Assembly: GCF_019431045.1 (NCBI RefSeq) | Contig: NZ_JAHXPT010000008.1 | Span: forward strand, 124,001-188,000 | Length of the DNA: 64,000 nucleotides | Direction: 5' to 3' | From: Clostridium weizhouense | Lineage (GTDB): Bacteria > Bacillota > Clostridia > Clostridiales > Clostridiaceae | Shown: piece by piece, positions 42,159-50,928 of the stretch | Numbering within the stretch: the first letter of the stretch is position 1 | How the letters are laid out: each line of letters starts with the position of its first letter | Made by a program: the position numbers and the translations under genes | Notes under the pieces: model-generated | Databases searched by the model: none | Told to the model about the DNA's origin: nothing | The model's input: only the letters and a program-made list of their open reading frames with translations

Positions 42159-43460
42159 ATGAGCATTAGAGAAAATTTATATAGTATGTTTATTGATCAA
42201 GCAAGATCGAACATTAATTATTTGTGCAATGATTATGATAAATATATAGAAGTTGAAACTAAAGTAAAAAATACTACTAAGAATAAGAGCATTAGAAAAT
42301 TAGCTACAATTAATTTATCAATTGCTTACTATTTTAATAATGAAATACATAAAGCTTTAGATACTTTAAAAAGTTTAAATATAGATGATCTGAATAAAGG
42401 AGAAAGAATAAGTTATTATTATAATTTATTACTTTATAGTACTAAGGTTAAAGATGAAGAAACTATAAATTATGTTATTACAGAAGGAAAAAAAGAGATT
42501 GATAGTATAAAAGAAAAAAGTAAGAATACATACAATGGATTTTATATAAATTATTACAATTATAAAGGATTATATGAAGAAAGTAAAAAGTTATTACTAG
42601 AAATAGATAGAGAAAAATTATCAGAAGGGGAAAGGGGATATTATAATTTATTACAAGCAGAATATTATGTTTATGTTAAAAATTATTATGAAGCAGCAAA
42701 TATTATAAATCAAATAATAAAGTATGATGAAATAACTTCACCAATTATAATTGAAACTATAAAATGCTTATCAGAAAAATGTATTGAGAATGGAGTTTTT
42801 ATTGAAGATTATTATAATAAATCAAATGAAGAAAAAAATGATAAACCAATTATAAAGATATTAAAAAAATTAAGTTGTATTCCTGTTATTCATTTAATTT
42901 TTTCTTTAATGCTTAATACTATAACTAATTTTAAAAGTAGTATAAAGGAAAGATGGTTTATATATTTTGCAGTACCATTTGGAATATGTTTTTTTTGCTG
43001 TAGAGTTGTAGGAATATTATCAAAAAAAAGTTTATATAATTCATATTGGACAGACTTGTGTTATGGAATATTTATATTATATGTGGTTTTATGTATTGCA
43101 ATAATATGTTTAAGATATATCTTAAGGAATAAATTTAAAAATATTAAGTTTATATTATTTATAATTTTGATGTTAATTGGAATGGGAGGATTCGAAGGAT
43201 ATAATTTGATTAACAATATATATGATTTTTCATATGTAATATCAAATAACTATGATGAAGATGTTACTTTTATTAATAATATAGAAAAAGAAGATGGTTT
43301 TTATAAAATTGAATTAGATGGATTTGAAGATAGGTATTACATAGAAGTTAATGATAAGAAAAATAAAATAGATAAATATTATATAGATGGTAAGGTAATA
43401 GTTAAATATTTACCTAATTCTGAAAAAATATTGGATATTGTATATATAAAGAGCAATTAA
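42159..43460 (+). CDS. TPR-like membrane protein of unknown function
   Basis: A 433-residue protein. The first 235 residues are helical repeats of tetratricopeptide type (IAYYFNNEIHKALDTLKSLN, GLYEESKKLLLEIDREKL, KNYYEAANIINQIIKYDE). Three membrane helices follow between about residues 265 and 355 (FIYFAVPFGICFFCCRVVGIL, LCYGIFILYVVLCIAIICL, IKFILFIILMLIGMGGF). The last 75 residues form an outer or cytoplasmic beta-rich domain (GFYKIELDGFEDRYYIEVND). I do not recognise a family. It is a single gene with AAGGAG before the ATG. Confidence 0.75.
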   Translation: MSIRENLYSMFIDQARSNINYLCNDYDKYIEVETKVKNTTKNKSIRKLATINLSIAYYFNNEIHKALDTLKSLNIDDLNKGERISYYYNLLLYSTKVKDEETINYVITEGKKEIDSIKEKSKNTYNGFYINYYNYKGLYEESKKLLLEIDREKLSEGERGYYNLLQAEYYVYVKNYYEAANIINQIIKYDEITSPIIIETIKCLSEKCIENGVFIEDYYNKSNEEKNDKPIIKILKKLSCIPVIHLIFSLMLNTITNFKSSIKERWFIYFAVPFGICFFCCRVVGILSKKSLYNSYWTDLCYGIFILYVVLCIAIICLRYILRNKFKNIKFILFIILMLIGMGGFEGYNLINNIYDFSYVISNNYDEDVTFINNIEKEDGFYKIELDGFEDRYYIEVNDKKNKIDKYYIDGKVIVKYLPNSEKILDIVYIKSN

Positions 43461-43533
43461 AGAAACTATTAAAACTATTTTATAGTAATATTATACAAAA
43501 AATATAATTAAAACTATTTATTTTTATTTTATA

Positions 43534-43542
43534 TGATATAAT
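43534..43542 (+). promoter_or_regulatory. Extended -10 promoter of the lipoprotein gene
   Basis: TGATATAAT at 43534-43542, about 85 bases before the GTG start at 43628. No good -35 is visible, as is common with extended -10 promoters. Confidence 0.5.
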
Positions 43543-43627
43543 CATTAGGGAATAAAGTAAAATAATATCATATTATGTAATTATTTTACTAGAATATTTA
43601 TAAAAATTATTTAAGGGGGAAATAATA

Positions 43628-44218
43628 GTGAAAAATTTTAAAAAGGTACTTTCTTTTGCTCTAGTATTTATGTTATTAGCTGGAGTTTGCGGGTGTGCAG
43701 GAAAGAAGACACCAACTAACACTGTGAAAAATTATTTAGAACAAGTAAAAAAAGGAGAGAATGCGGAGTTTTCTAAATTATTAAATGAAAATATAGAAAA
43801 AGAAGATAAAAAAACAGAAGAAAATAAAGCTAAATTTGATGAATCAGAAAAGAAAATGCTTGATTCTATGAAAAAACTAACTTATAAAATAAATTCTGAA
43901 AATATAGAAGGGGATTCAGCTGTAGTAAATGTAACTGCAACAGCTCCAGATTTAGCAGCAGTTATAGGTGAGTTCTTCCAAAAAGCAATTTCAGTTGCAT
44001 TTTCAAGTGCATTTGCAGGAACTAAACCATCAGATGAAGAAAATGAAAAAATGTATGACAAGATGTTAAGCGAATGTTTAGATAATGTTAAATTAACAGA
44101 AAGAACTCAAGATATACATTTAGAAAAAGTAGATGGTGAATGGAAGATAACAAATAATGATGAATTAGCGAAATTATTAGTTAATATAGATCCTAAAAAG
44201 TTTAATCCTCAAAAGTAG
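43628..44218 (+). CDS. Putative lipoprotein, DUF4878/DUF5105-like
   Basis: A 196-residue exported protein starting at GTG with AAGGGGG upstream. The signal sequence VLSFALVFMLLAGVCGCAG ends in a cysteine pair (C21, C23); C23 is the more likely lipidation site. The mature part begins PTNTVKNYLEQVKKGENAEFSKLL and ends EKVDGEWKITNNDELAKLL, the pattern of NTF2-like DUF4878/DUF5105 lipoproteins. Function unknown; a surface-exposed small-ligand or assembly role is typical of the fold. The central SVAFSSAFAGTKPSDEENEK segment is likely a loop. Confidence 0.8.
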   Translation: MKNFKKVLSFALVFMLLAGVCGCAGKKTPTNTVKNYLEQVKKGENAEFSKLLNENIEKEDKKTEENKAKFDESEKKMLDSMKKLTYKINSENIEGDSAVVNVTATAPDLAAVIGEFFQKAISVAFSSAFAGTKPSDEENEKMYDKMLSECLDNVKLTERTQDIHLEKVDGEWKITNNDELAKLLVNIDPKKFNPQK

Positions 44219-44300
44219 TTAGTATATAAACAAATTTAAATTATAAAAAATATCTAGATTTAACTTATTTAATATTAATTTTAGATATTTTTTTAAACAA

Positions 44301-44335
44301 AAAAGGACTTACTTTATTACAGTAAGTTCTTTTTA
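44301..44335 (+). terminator. Terminator of the lipoprotein gene
   Basis: Arms AAAAGGACTTACT (44301-44313) and AGTAAGTTCTTTT (44321-44333) with one G-T pair. A weaker hairpin ending in Ts lies just upstream near 44247-44293. Confidence 0.85.
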
Positions 44336-44595
44336 GTGATTGTAAATTTATATATAATTTTACTTTAAGTGGATAATATGGTATATTTTATTGGGGATAA
44401 TGACATACCCAAAGATTAATTTACATTTAATAAATCTTAAATCTCAATAGATAAGCTGTGTTTTAGATTAATATAAAATTGTAATATTAAGCTTCGGTCT
44501 CTGTTTATAACATTTATATTATAATAATATAGTTTTAAAGCATAGCTAAGTTAGAATGAGAATGTCAAATATTTAAGATAAGAAGATGAATAGTT
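44336..44595. other. Upstream region of adc
   Basis: 260 AT-rich bases. TATAAT at 44520-44525 lies within TATTATAATAAT but no -35 fits. TGTCAAA near 44565 differs by one base from the Spo0A box TGTCGAA. No gene seen. Confidence 0.3.
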
Positions 44596-45336
44596 ATGTT
44601 AAAAAGTGAAGTATCTAAACAAATTACAACACCACTAACAGCTCCAGCATTTCCAAGGGGACCTTATAGGTTTCATAATCGTGAATATTTTAATATTATA
44701 TATCGTACTGATGCTGATGCTTTACGTAAAGTTGTACCAGAACCTTTAGAATTAGGGGATGATCCTTTAGTTAGATTTGAAATGATGGCCATGCCAGATA
44801 CAAGTGGATTAGGAGATTATGCAGAATGCGGACAGGCTATACCAGTAAAATTTAATGGTAAAGAGGGTGACTATTTGCATATGATGTACTTAGATAATCA
44901 TCCGGCTATTGCTGTTGGAAGAGAATTTAGTGCATACCCTAAAAAACTAGGTTATCCAAAACTATTTGTTGATTCAGATACACTAGTTGGCACATTAGAT
45001 TATGGAAAATTAAGAATAGCAATAGCTACTATGGGATATAAGCATAAACCTTTAGATCTCAATGAGGCAAAGGAACAAATTTGTCGTCCTAATTTTATGT
45101 TGAAAATTATACCTAATTATGATGGAACCCCAAGAATATGTGAGTTAATATCTGCACAAATTAAAGATATTACTGTACATGAGGCATGGACTGGTCCAGC
45201 AAGATTACAATTATTTGATCATGCAATGGCACCATTTAATGATTTGCCTGTAAAAGAAATAGTTTCTAGTTCTCATATTCTTACAGATTTAACTCTTCCG
45301 TCTCCTGAAGTTATATATGATTATATTAAAAAGTAG
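44596..45336 (+). CDS. adc: Acetoacetate decarboxylase
   Basis: A 246-residue enzyme converting acetoacetate to acetone and CO2. The Schiff-base lysine pair is K116-K117 in REFSAYPKKLGYPK, and the conserved glutamate is E77 in DYAECGQ; both are offset by one from the C. acetobutylicum numbering (K115, E76). It lies upstream of ald-ctfA-ctfB on the same strand but is separated by a strong terminator and about 780 bases, so it is its own transcript. In C. beijerinckii adc instead follows ctfB. The ribosome binding site is weak (AAGAAGATG). Solvent-phase control is expected. Confidence 0.96.
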   Translation: MLKSEVSKQITTPLTAPAFPRGPYRFHNREYFNIIYRTDADALRKVVPEPLELGDDPLVRFEMMAMPDTSGLGDYAECGQAIPVKFNGKEGDYLHMMYLDNHPAIAVGREFSAYPKKLGYPKLFVDSDTLVGTLDYGKLRIAIATMGYKHKPLDLNEAKEQICRPNFMLKIIPNYDGTPRICELISAQIKDITVHEAWTGPARLQLFDHAMAPFNDLPVKEIVSSSHILTDLTLPSPEVIYDYIKK

Positions 45337-45380
45337 TCTAATATAATCATATACTATAAATTGTTACGAATTAATGAAAA

Positions 45381-45424
45381 AAGGATATTATCACTATTTT
45401 AAAATGGTGATAATATCCTTTTAA
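45381..45424 (+). terminator. Terminator of adc
   Basis: Perfect 14-bp arms AAGGATATTATCAC (45381-45394) and GTGATAATATCCTT (45407-45420), then TTAAT. Confidence 0.88.
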
Positions 45425-46119
45425 TGATTTTGCAACTCAAATTAAATATTATATTTTTATTAATACAGAATTATCTATGAAAAGATTAACTATAAAAATT
45501 TAAAAATAATATATATATGGTAAAAAATTATAATAGAAATTATCAAACTACAATTTATGTCGTGATTTCAAAAAAATATTAATTTTTATTAAAAGGTTTT
45601 CAGAAAAAACAGAAAAATTCGATATTATTTTTAAATTTCTAATAACTATCCTTTAGAGGTTATTAGAAGAAAATATATAACCAAGTCTTATTTTGTTAAC
45701 GTTTTATCTAGCTATAAATAAATTTATGGAGTTTAAATATTGATTTTGGATAATTTAGTGATAATATACTATTTATACAAGTAATTGAATAAATTTACAA
45801 ATTAATAATTAACTAAAATTATTGTCTTATTTTTAAAGTTTAAAAACTTTTTCTAAATATCTCATCATTTGTAACTAGCATTATATCTAAATAACTTAAA
45901 TTTTATTAACCTTAAATAAACATTATTAAAGTGACTTAATAATATAGTAAAGCCAAGTAAAATCTTTAATTAATGATATGTTTTAATAAATTTAAATCTC
46001 AAGTCGTTATTATAATACAATATCACACAGCTTAAAAATATTTTAACTAATAAAAGATATAAGACAAAAGCTCTTATGGGTTTTTGTATGAAAATTTTAT
46101 AACTATAAGGAGGAGCAAT
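45425..46119. promoter_or_regulatory. Long upstream region of the ald-ctfA-ctfB operon
   Basis: About 700 bases with no gene. Visible elements: a hairpin with arms near 45637-45647 and 45658-45668 (TTCTAATAACT then GGTTATTAGAA) without a T-run; TTGTTAAC at 45693-45700 followed by GTTTTATC, half of the Rex operator consensus; and TTCGATA at 45618, one base from a reversed Spo0A box. The length suggests complex control or a long leader. Confidence 0.45.
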
Positions 46120-47520
46120 ATGGAAAGGAACTTATCAATATTATCACAAGAAGACAGTTTAAAAATTACAAAAAAGATTGGAGGTAAAAAAACTAATAAT
46201 GAATGCTATTTAGGCGTATTTGAAAAAGTTGAAAATGCTATTACAAAGGCAATTTATGCACAAAAGAAATTAAGTCTTTATTATACTAAAGAGGATAGGG
46301 AAAGAATTATCAAGGGAATAAGAAAGGCTACATTGGAAAATAAAGAGACATTAGCTAAAATGATTGTAGATGAAACACACATGGGAAGATATGAAGACAA
46401 AATATTAAAGCACGAATTAGTAGCTAAATATACTCCAGGCACAGAAGATTTAATTACTACAGCATGGTCTGGAGATCAAGGACTTACATTAGTAGAGATG
46501 TCTCCATATGGTCTTATAGGTGCAATAACCCCTTCAACTAATCCAACTGAAACTGTTATATGTAACAGTATAGGTATGATAGCCGCTGGGAATTCAGTAG
46601 TATTTAATGGACATCCAGGAGCAAAAAAATGTGTTGCTTTTGCTGTAGATATGATAAATAGAGCAATTGTAAAAGCAGGAGGACCAGAAAATCTAGTAAC
46701 TACAGTAGAAAATCCAACTATGGATTCATTAAATGTAATTATGAAACATCCATATATAAAGCTTTTATGTGGAACAGGAGGACCTGGATTAATAAAAACA
46801 CTCTTAAATTCTGGTAAAAAGGCTATAGGCGCAGGAGCTGGAAATCCACCTGTAATTGTAGATGATAGTGCAGATATAGAGAATGCTGCTAAAAATATTA
46901 TAGAAGGTTGTTCTTTTGATAATAATTTACCTTGTATTGCAGAAAAAGAAGTATTTGTTTTAGATAATGTAGCAGATGATTTAATAAAAAATATGATTAA
47001 TAATAATGCTGTACTAATAAATGAGAATGATGTATCAAAATTATTAGATTTAGTATTGTTAGAAAAAAAAGATGAAAATTCAGGATTTGTTATAAACAAA
47101 AAATGGGTAGGAAAAGATGCTAAGTTATTTTTGGAGAAAATAGGTAGACAAGTATCTGATGAAGTTAGATGTATTATATGTGAAGTAGATTCAAATCATC
47201 CTTTTGTAATGACAGAACTTATGATGCCAATACTTCCTATTGTAAGAGTTAAAGATATAGATAAAGCAATAGAGTGTGCTAAAATGGCAGAACAAAGCAA
47301 AAGACATAGTGCTTATATGTATTCAAAAAATATAGATAATTTAAATAGGTTTGAAAAAGAAATAGATACAACTATTTTTGTAAAGAATGCTAAGTCTTTT
47401 GCTGGAGTAGGCTTTGGTGCAGAAGGATTTACAACTTTTACTATTGCGGGACCTACAGGTGAAGGCATAACTTCTGCAAGAAATTTTACAAGACAAAGAA
47501 GATGTGTACTTGCAGGTTAG
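46120..47520 (+). CDS. ald: CoA-acylating aldehyde dehydrogenase (butanal forming)
   Basis: A 466-residue enzyme reducing butyryl-CoA or acetyl-CoA to the aldehyde with NAD(P)H. Catalytic cysteine C272 lies in SFDNNLPCIAEKEV. Other family blocks are ETHMGRYEDKILKHELVAKYTPGTED, AITPSTNPTETVICNSIGMIAAG and SFAGVGFGAEGFTTFTIAGPTGEG, all as I recall them for C. beijerinckii Ald (468 residues). The start is at 46120, where AAGGAGG precedes the ATG; an upstream TTG has no site. It is the first gene of the ald-ctfA-ctfB operon. Confidence 0.96.
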   Translation: MERNLSILSQEDSLKITKKIGGKKTNNECYLGVFEKVENAITKAIYAQKKLSLYYTKEDRERIIKGIRKATLENKETLAKMIVDETHMGRYEDKILKHELVAKYTPGTEDLITTAWSGDQGLTLVEMSPYGLIGAITPSTNPTETVICNSIGMIAAGNSVVFNGHPGAKKCVAFAVDMINRAIVKAGGPENLVTTVENPTMDSLNVIMKHPYIKLLCGTGGPGLIKTLLNSGKKAIGAGAGNPPVIVDDSADIENAAKNIIEGCSFDNNLPCIAEKEVFVLDNVADDLIKNMINNNAVLINENDVSKLLDLVLLEKKDENSGFVINKKWVGKDAKLFLEKIGRQVSDEVRCIICEVDSNHPFVMTELMMPILPIVRVKDIDKAIECAKMAEQSKRHSAYMYSKNIDNLNRFEKEIDTTIFVKNAKSFAGVGFGAEGFTTFTIAGPTGEGITSARNFTRQRRCVLAG

Positions 47521-47606
47521 ATGATAGATCAATACAATTATTTCAATTTATTTAGCAGTTTTTATATGAAGTATTATATATTCTAAAAAAAGAAGGAGAT
47601 ATTAAC

Positions 47607-48260
47607 ATGAATAAACTAGTTAAGATGGAAGATCTAAAGTCTATTTTTAAAGATGGGATGACAATTATGATTGGTGGTTTTTTAGATTGTGGAACCCCAG
47701 AAACTATAATTGATATGTTAGTAAATTTAAATATAAAAGATCTAACTATTATCGGGAACGATACCGGATATCCAGATAAAGGCATAGGTAAATTAGTTGT
47801 AAATGGTCAGGTAAAAAAAGTAATAGCTTCTCATATTGGAACAAATCCTGAGACTGGAAGAAGAATGAATACTGGGGAAATGGAAGTAGAACTTTCTCCA
47901 CAAGGAACATTAATTGAAAGAATACGTGCGGCAGGTTCTGGTTTAGGTGGAGTATTAACACCAACAGGAATAGGTACAATTGTAGAAAATGGAAAACGTA
48001 AGATTTTAATTGATGATAAAGAATATTTATTAGAACTTCCATTAAAAGCAGATGTTTCATTAGTAAAGGGTAGTATAGTAGATGAATTCGGAAACACTTG
48101 TTATAAAGGTACTACAAAAAATTTTAATCCTTATATTGCAATGGCAGCAGATACAGTAATAATGGAAGCAGAAAAGTTAGTTAAATGTGAAGAATTAAAT
48201 AAGGAAGATATAATGACTTCAGGTGTATTAGTAAATTATATAGTAAAGGAGGAAATTTAA
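47607..48260 (+). CDS. ctfA: Acetoacetyl-CoA:acetate/butyrate CoA-transferase, alpha subunit
   Basis: A 217-residue subunit with the CoA-transferase signature DGMTIMIGGFLDCGTPETIID near residue 15, a GTNPETGRRMNTGEMEVELSPQGTLIERIRAAG segment and PLKADVSLVKGSIVDEFGN. Together with CtfB it moves CoA from acetoacetyl-CoA to acetate or butyrate, re-assimilating acids and supplying acetoacetate to Adc. Its stop codon directly abuts the ctfB start; AAGGAGG inside its 3' end is the ctfB ribosome binding site. It lies 86 bases after ald. Confidence 0.97.
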   Translation: MNKLVKMEDLKSIFKDGMTIMIGGFLDCGTPETIIDMLVNLNIKDLTIIGNDTGYPDKGIGKLVVNGQVKKVIASHIGTNPETGRRMNTGEMEVELSPQGTLIERIRAAGSGLGGVLTPTGIGTIVENGKRKILIDDKEYLLELPLKADVSLVKGSIVDEFGNTCYKGTTKNFNPYIAMAADTVIMEAEKLVKCEELNKEDIMTSGVLVNYIVKEEI

Positions 48261-48926
48261 GTGATTACAGATAGTAAATTAGCAAGGCAAATAATTGCAA
48301 AAAGAGTTGCAAAAGAATTAAAGGAAGGACAACTTGTGAATCTTGGTATAGGACTTCCTACGTTAGTAGCAAATTATGTATCAAAAGAAAAGCATATAGT
48401 TTTTCAATCTGAAAATGGAATGGTTGGTATGGGTGCATTGCCAACATCAGGACATGAAGATGCACATATAATAAATGCAGGTGGACAATGTGTAACGGTA
48501 TTACCAGAGGCATCATTTTTTGATAGCTCTATGTCTTTTGCATTAATTAGAGGTGGACATGTTGATGTTACTGTGCTTGGAGCTTTAGAGGTGGATGAAG
48601 AAGGTAGTTTGGCTAATTGGATTATTCCAGGTAAAATGGTGCCAGGTATGGGTGGTGCTATGGACTTAGTAACAGGTGCTAAGAAGGTAATTGTAGCAAT
48701 GCAGCATACTGGAAAAGGAAAACCTAAGATTCTTAAAAAATGTAGATTACCATTAACTGCAAAATCACAAGTAGACTTAATTATTACAGAACTCTGCGTA
48801 ATTGAAGTAACAGATAAGGGGTTACTTTTAAAGGAAATTAATGATTATACAACAATTGATGAAATCAAATCTTTAACAGAAGCAAATTTAATTATACCGG
48901 ATAATATAAGAAGCATGGCTGTGTAA
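48261..48926 (+). CDS. ctfB: Acetoacetyl-CoA:acetate/butyrate CoA-transferase, beta subunit
   Basis: A 221-residue subunit containing the catalytic glutamate E51 in [11 protein letters not shown], which forms the covalent glutamyl-CoA intermediate. [40 protein letters not shown] and [21 protein letters not shown] are standard. Translation starts at GTG right after the ctfA stop, so expression is coupled. Only a weak AT-only hairpin (near 48951-48992) follows. Confidence 0.97.
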   Translation: MITDSKLARQIIAKRVAKELKEGQLVNLGIGLPTLVANYVSKEKHIVFQSENGMVGMGALPTSGHEDAHIINAGGQCVTVLPEASFFDSSMSFALIRGGHVDVTVLGALEVDEEGSLANWIIPGKMVPGMGGAMDLVTGAKKVIVAMQHTGKGKPKILKKCRLPLTAKSQVDLIITELCVIEVTDKGLLLKEINDYTTIDEIKSLTEANLIIPDNIRSMAV

Positions 48927-49000
48927 AAACAAAAACTATCTATTATTTGATTTAATATTTAATAAAAAAATAATATTTAATAAAATATTAAAGAGTTTTA

Positions 49001-49009
49001 TGGTATAAT
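49001..49009 (+). promoter_or_regulatory. Extended -10 promoter upstream of the acetyltransferase
   Basis: TGGTATAAT at 49001-49009, about 105 bases before the start at 49114, leaving a leader that contains the hairpin at 49048-49072. Confidence 0.5.
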
Positions 49010-49047
49010 ATTTAAAACTATTATTATGAACCAAATTACACACAAGG

Positions 49048-49081
49048 AGGTAGGTCAATAAAAGGCCTACCTTCACTTTTT
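49048..49081 (+). terminator. Terminator or attenuator hairpin in the acetyltransferase leader
   Basis: AGGTAGGTC (49048-49056) pairs with GGCCTACCT (49064-49072) with one G-T pair, followed by TCACTTTTT. An AAGGAGG overlaps the left arm at 49044-49050. It could end ctfB read-through or attenuate the transcript starting near 49016. Confidence 0.6.
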
Positions 49082-49113
49082 ATAAAATAATACAGATGAG
49101 AGGAAGAATATTA

Positions 49114-49602
49114 ATGGATATTAAAATTAGACAAGTATCTATAGAGGATTTAGATTCAGTAACACAAGTTGAAGCAATATGTTTCCCATGTGCAGAAGCT
49201 GCTGATAAGAAATCTTTTAAGGAACGTATTAAAACATTTCCTGAAAGTTTTTTCGTAGCAGAAATAGACAGAAGAATAATTGGCTTTATTAATGGGTGTA
49301 TTATAAATGAAACTGTTATATATGATGAACTCTTTGAAGATTCTAGATTACATATTCCATATGGAGATTATCAGACAGTTTTTGGACTTGATGTTATACC
49401 AGAATATCGTAATCAAGGAATTGCAGCCAAGTTGATGAAACATATGATAGATACATCAAGATTAGCAGGAAAAAAGGGTGTTATTTTAACTTGCAAAGAA
49501 AAACTTATTAATTATTATGAAAAGTTTGGATATAAAAACAAAGGTATATCTAACTCAGTACATGGTGGTGTTGAATGGTATGATATGATTTTAGAATTTT
49601 AA
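49114..49602 (+). CDS. GNAT acetyltransferase, AANAT-like
   Basis: A 162-residue GNAT protein resembling arylalkylamine N-acetyltransferase-type members: IRQVSIEDLDSVTQVEAICFPCAEAADKKSF at the N-terminus, FFVAEIDRRIIGFINGC, the acetyl-CoA loop GLDVIPEYRNQGIAAKLMKHMI and KGVILTCKEKLINYYEKFGYKNKG. The ATG at 49114 has GAGGAAGA upstream; an in-frame ATG six codons earlier has no site. It occupies the place where adc sits in C. beijerinckii, but a separate promoter and hairpin suggest independence from the solvent operon. Confidence 0.88.
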   Translation: MDIKIRQVSIEDLDSVTQVEAICFPCAEAADKKSFKERIKTFPESFFVAEIDRRIIGFINGCIINETVIYDELFEDSRLHIPYGDYQTVFGLDVIPEYRNQGIAAKLMKHMIDTSRLAGKKGVILTCKEKLINYYEKFGYKNKGISNSVHGGVEWYDMILEF

Positions 49603-49640
49603 ATAAAAATGAATTGAATTTTACAATCCATTTTTATTTC
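49601..49640. terminator. Bidirectional terminator between convergent genes
   Basis: Arms 49601-49615 and 49625-49639 (AAATAAAAATGAATT/AATCCATTTTTATTT) with one mismatch, starting within the acetyltransferase stop codon. Confidence 0.75.
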
Positions 49641-49665
49641 TATCTTTTGATATTATATTTAGTAA

Positions 49666-49992
49666 TTATCTAGAAAAAACAAGTGATACTTCACCATTCC
49701 CAATAATAATTATATAATCATTTTCTTCAAGCAATATTTTTGATGTAGGAACATATGTTTTATCAAATTTTCTAAAAATTTTTTGATTTCCTTGTGAATC
49801 AACTATCGCTAAACTTGTGTTAAGATCAGAAGTTACTAGTTTAGCGATCATGGCACATTTGTTAGCATTAGTAATTTTATATACTCCTTCTTTATAAGAA
49901 GCTGATGTTGGTCCAATATCAATAGCTTTAACATTATTAACAAATATCAACATAAATAATATAGTTAGTATTATAATTTTTTTTAATCTCAT
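49666..49992 (-). CDS. Small secreted protein of unknown function
   Basis: A 108-residue protein with a clear signal peptide: MRLKKIIILTILFMLIFVNNVKA, cleavage after residue 23. The mature 85 residues form beta strands (EGVYKITNANKCAMIAKLV, NTSLAIVDSQGNQKIFRKF, LLEENDYIIIIGNGEVSLVFS) resembling a small all-beta binding domain. No lipobox, anchor or known family. It has its own AT-rich promoter region facing the gene at 50192. Confidence 0.65.
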   Translation of the reverse strand: MRLKKIIILTILFMLIFVNNVKAIDIGPTSASYKEGVYKITNANKCAMIAKLVTSDLNTSLAIVDSQGNQKIFRKFDKTYVPTSKILLEENDYIIIIGNGEVSLVFSR

Positions 49993-50191
49993 AATATATA
50001 CACCTCACTTATTCCTATTAATAGTTTGTTAAAAAAAATAGATATTATTAAGTTAATATTTGGCATAAAGGGTGATGAAAATTAAATAATTATATAAAAT
50101 TAAAATAATTTGGAATTGGTAAAATATTATATAATAATAAATTATAAGAAAAAAAGTTAAATTTGGTATATATTTAGAGGAGGTATGGTTT

Positions 50192-50590
50192 ATGTCAAAG
50201 ATTTTAAATGGTGAAAAGGTTTTATGTTCTATTAAATCGCATAAAGATATTAAAACTTCTACTATAATAGGAAGTTTTTTTGCAAATTTAGTTACAATGG
50301 GGCTTGCTGGTATGGTAACAAACAATTTTAATTTAATTCTTACTTCAGAAAATTTATATATAGAAGCTAAAGGTTATGCTACTTGGGGTGGATTACCTGA
50401 AGAAAGATATGTGGATAAAATCAATAGAAAAGATATACAGTCTTTTGACGTAAAATGCGATGGGGCTGATGAGCTTATTACAATAATTACAATAAAAAAT
50501 AAAAAATTAACCTTTATTAGAAACAATGAAAATAATAATAATCTGGCTTTAGAAATGGCTAGACTGATATCAGAGGATATAAAAAATTAA
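50192..50590 (+). CDS. Small protein with PH-like fold, unknown function
   Basis: A 132-residue protein. After an N-terminal GEKVLCSIKSHKDI strand there is a weakly hydrophobic helix (SFFANLVTMGLAGMV), then LILTSENLYIEAKGYATWGG, the RKDIQSFDVKCDGADELITIITIKNKKLTFIRN strands and a C-terminal helix. The order of strands ending in one helix suggests a bacterial PH-like domain, but I do not recognise a family. AGAGGAGG precedes the ATG. Confidence 0.6.
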   Translation: MSKILNGEKVLCSIKSHKDIKTSTIIGSFFANLVTMGLAGMVTNNFNLILTSENLYIEAKGYATWGGLPEERYVDKINRKDIQSFDVKCDGADELITIITIKNKKLTFIRNNENNNNLALEMARLISEDIKN

Positions 50591-50614
50591 ATGAAAAAAT
50601 AAATAACAAATTAG

Positions 50615-50655
50615 AATACCGTATTATTCGAAGTGAATTTACGGTGTTTTTTTAT
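50615..50655 (+). terminator. Terminator with recurring AATACCG core
   Basis: AATACCGTA near 50615-50623 pairs with TACGGTGTT near 50640-50648, plus an inner ATTC/GAAT, followed by a T-run. Confidence 0.75.
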
Positions 50656-50713
50656 AATATTTTATAGTACGTAGATTTTATTTAAAATAACTCTTAAAAC
50701 GAGGTGATTTAAG

Positions 50714-50832
50714 TTGGAAACTAATATTATATTACTAGTAATATAATATTAGGAAAGACTAATTCTGTATCCATTGCAGCTTGTATAATAATAATTATAA
50801 CTTTAAATAATATCATCATTAATGTTTACTAA
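50714..50832 (+). pseudogene. Frameshifted remnant of a DUF441-like membrane protein gene
   Basis: GAGGTGAT at 50701-50708 is a good ribosome binding site for TTG at 50714, which opens METNIILLVI then stop. In another frame the reading continues ILGKTNSVSIAACIIIII to a stop at 50832. Joined, this resembles the start of DUF441 (YeaL-type) small membrane proteins. The shift coincides with a perfect 32-bp palindrome at 50721-50752, which may be the inserted or rearranged segment. Confidence 0.4.
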
Positions 50833-50928
50833 GTCCTAATAGAATCTAATCCAAATATAAAACCGTATTAAATGGTACAAATTTTATTATAGATGAATAT
50901 GATAGTTTTGAAAGGAGATGTTTAAAGA

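Noticed and set aside
44565..44571. Spo0A box upstream of adc
   Set aside because: TGTCAAA is one base off the TGTCGAA consensus, and such near-matches are common by chance in AT-rich DNA; kept only as a remark.
46476..47099. 207-codon open frame antisense to ald
   Set aside because: Shadow of a strongly conserved enzyme; no ribosome binding site and no protein-like pattern.
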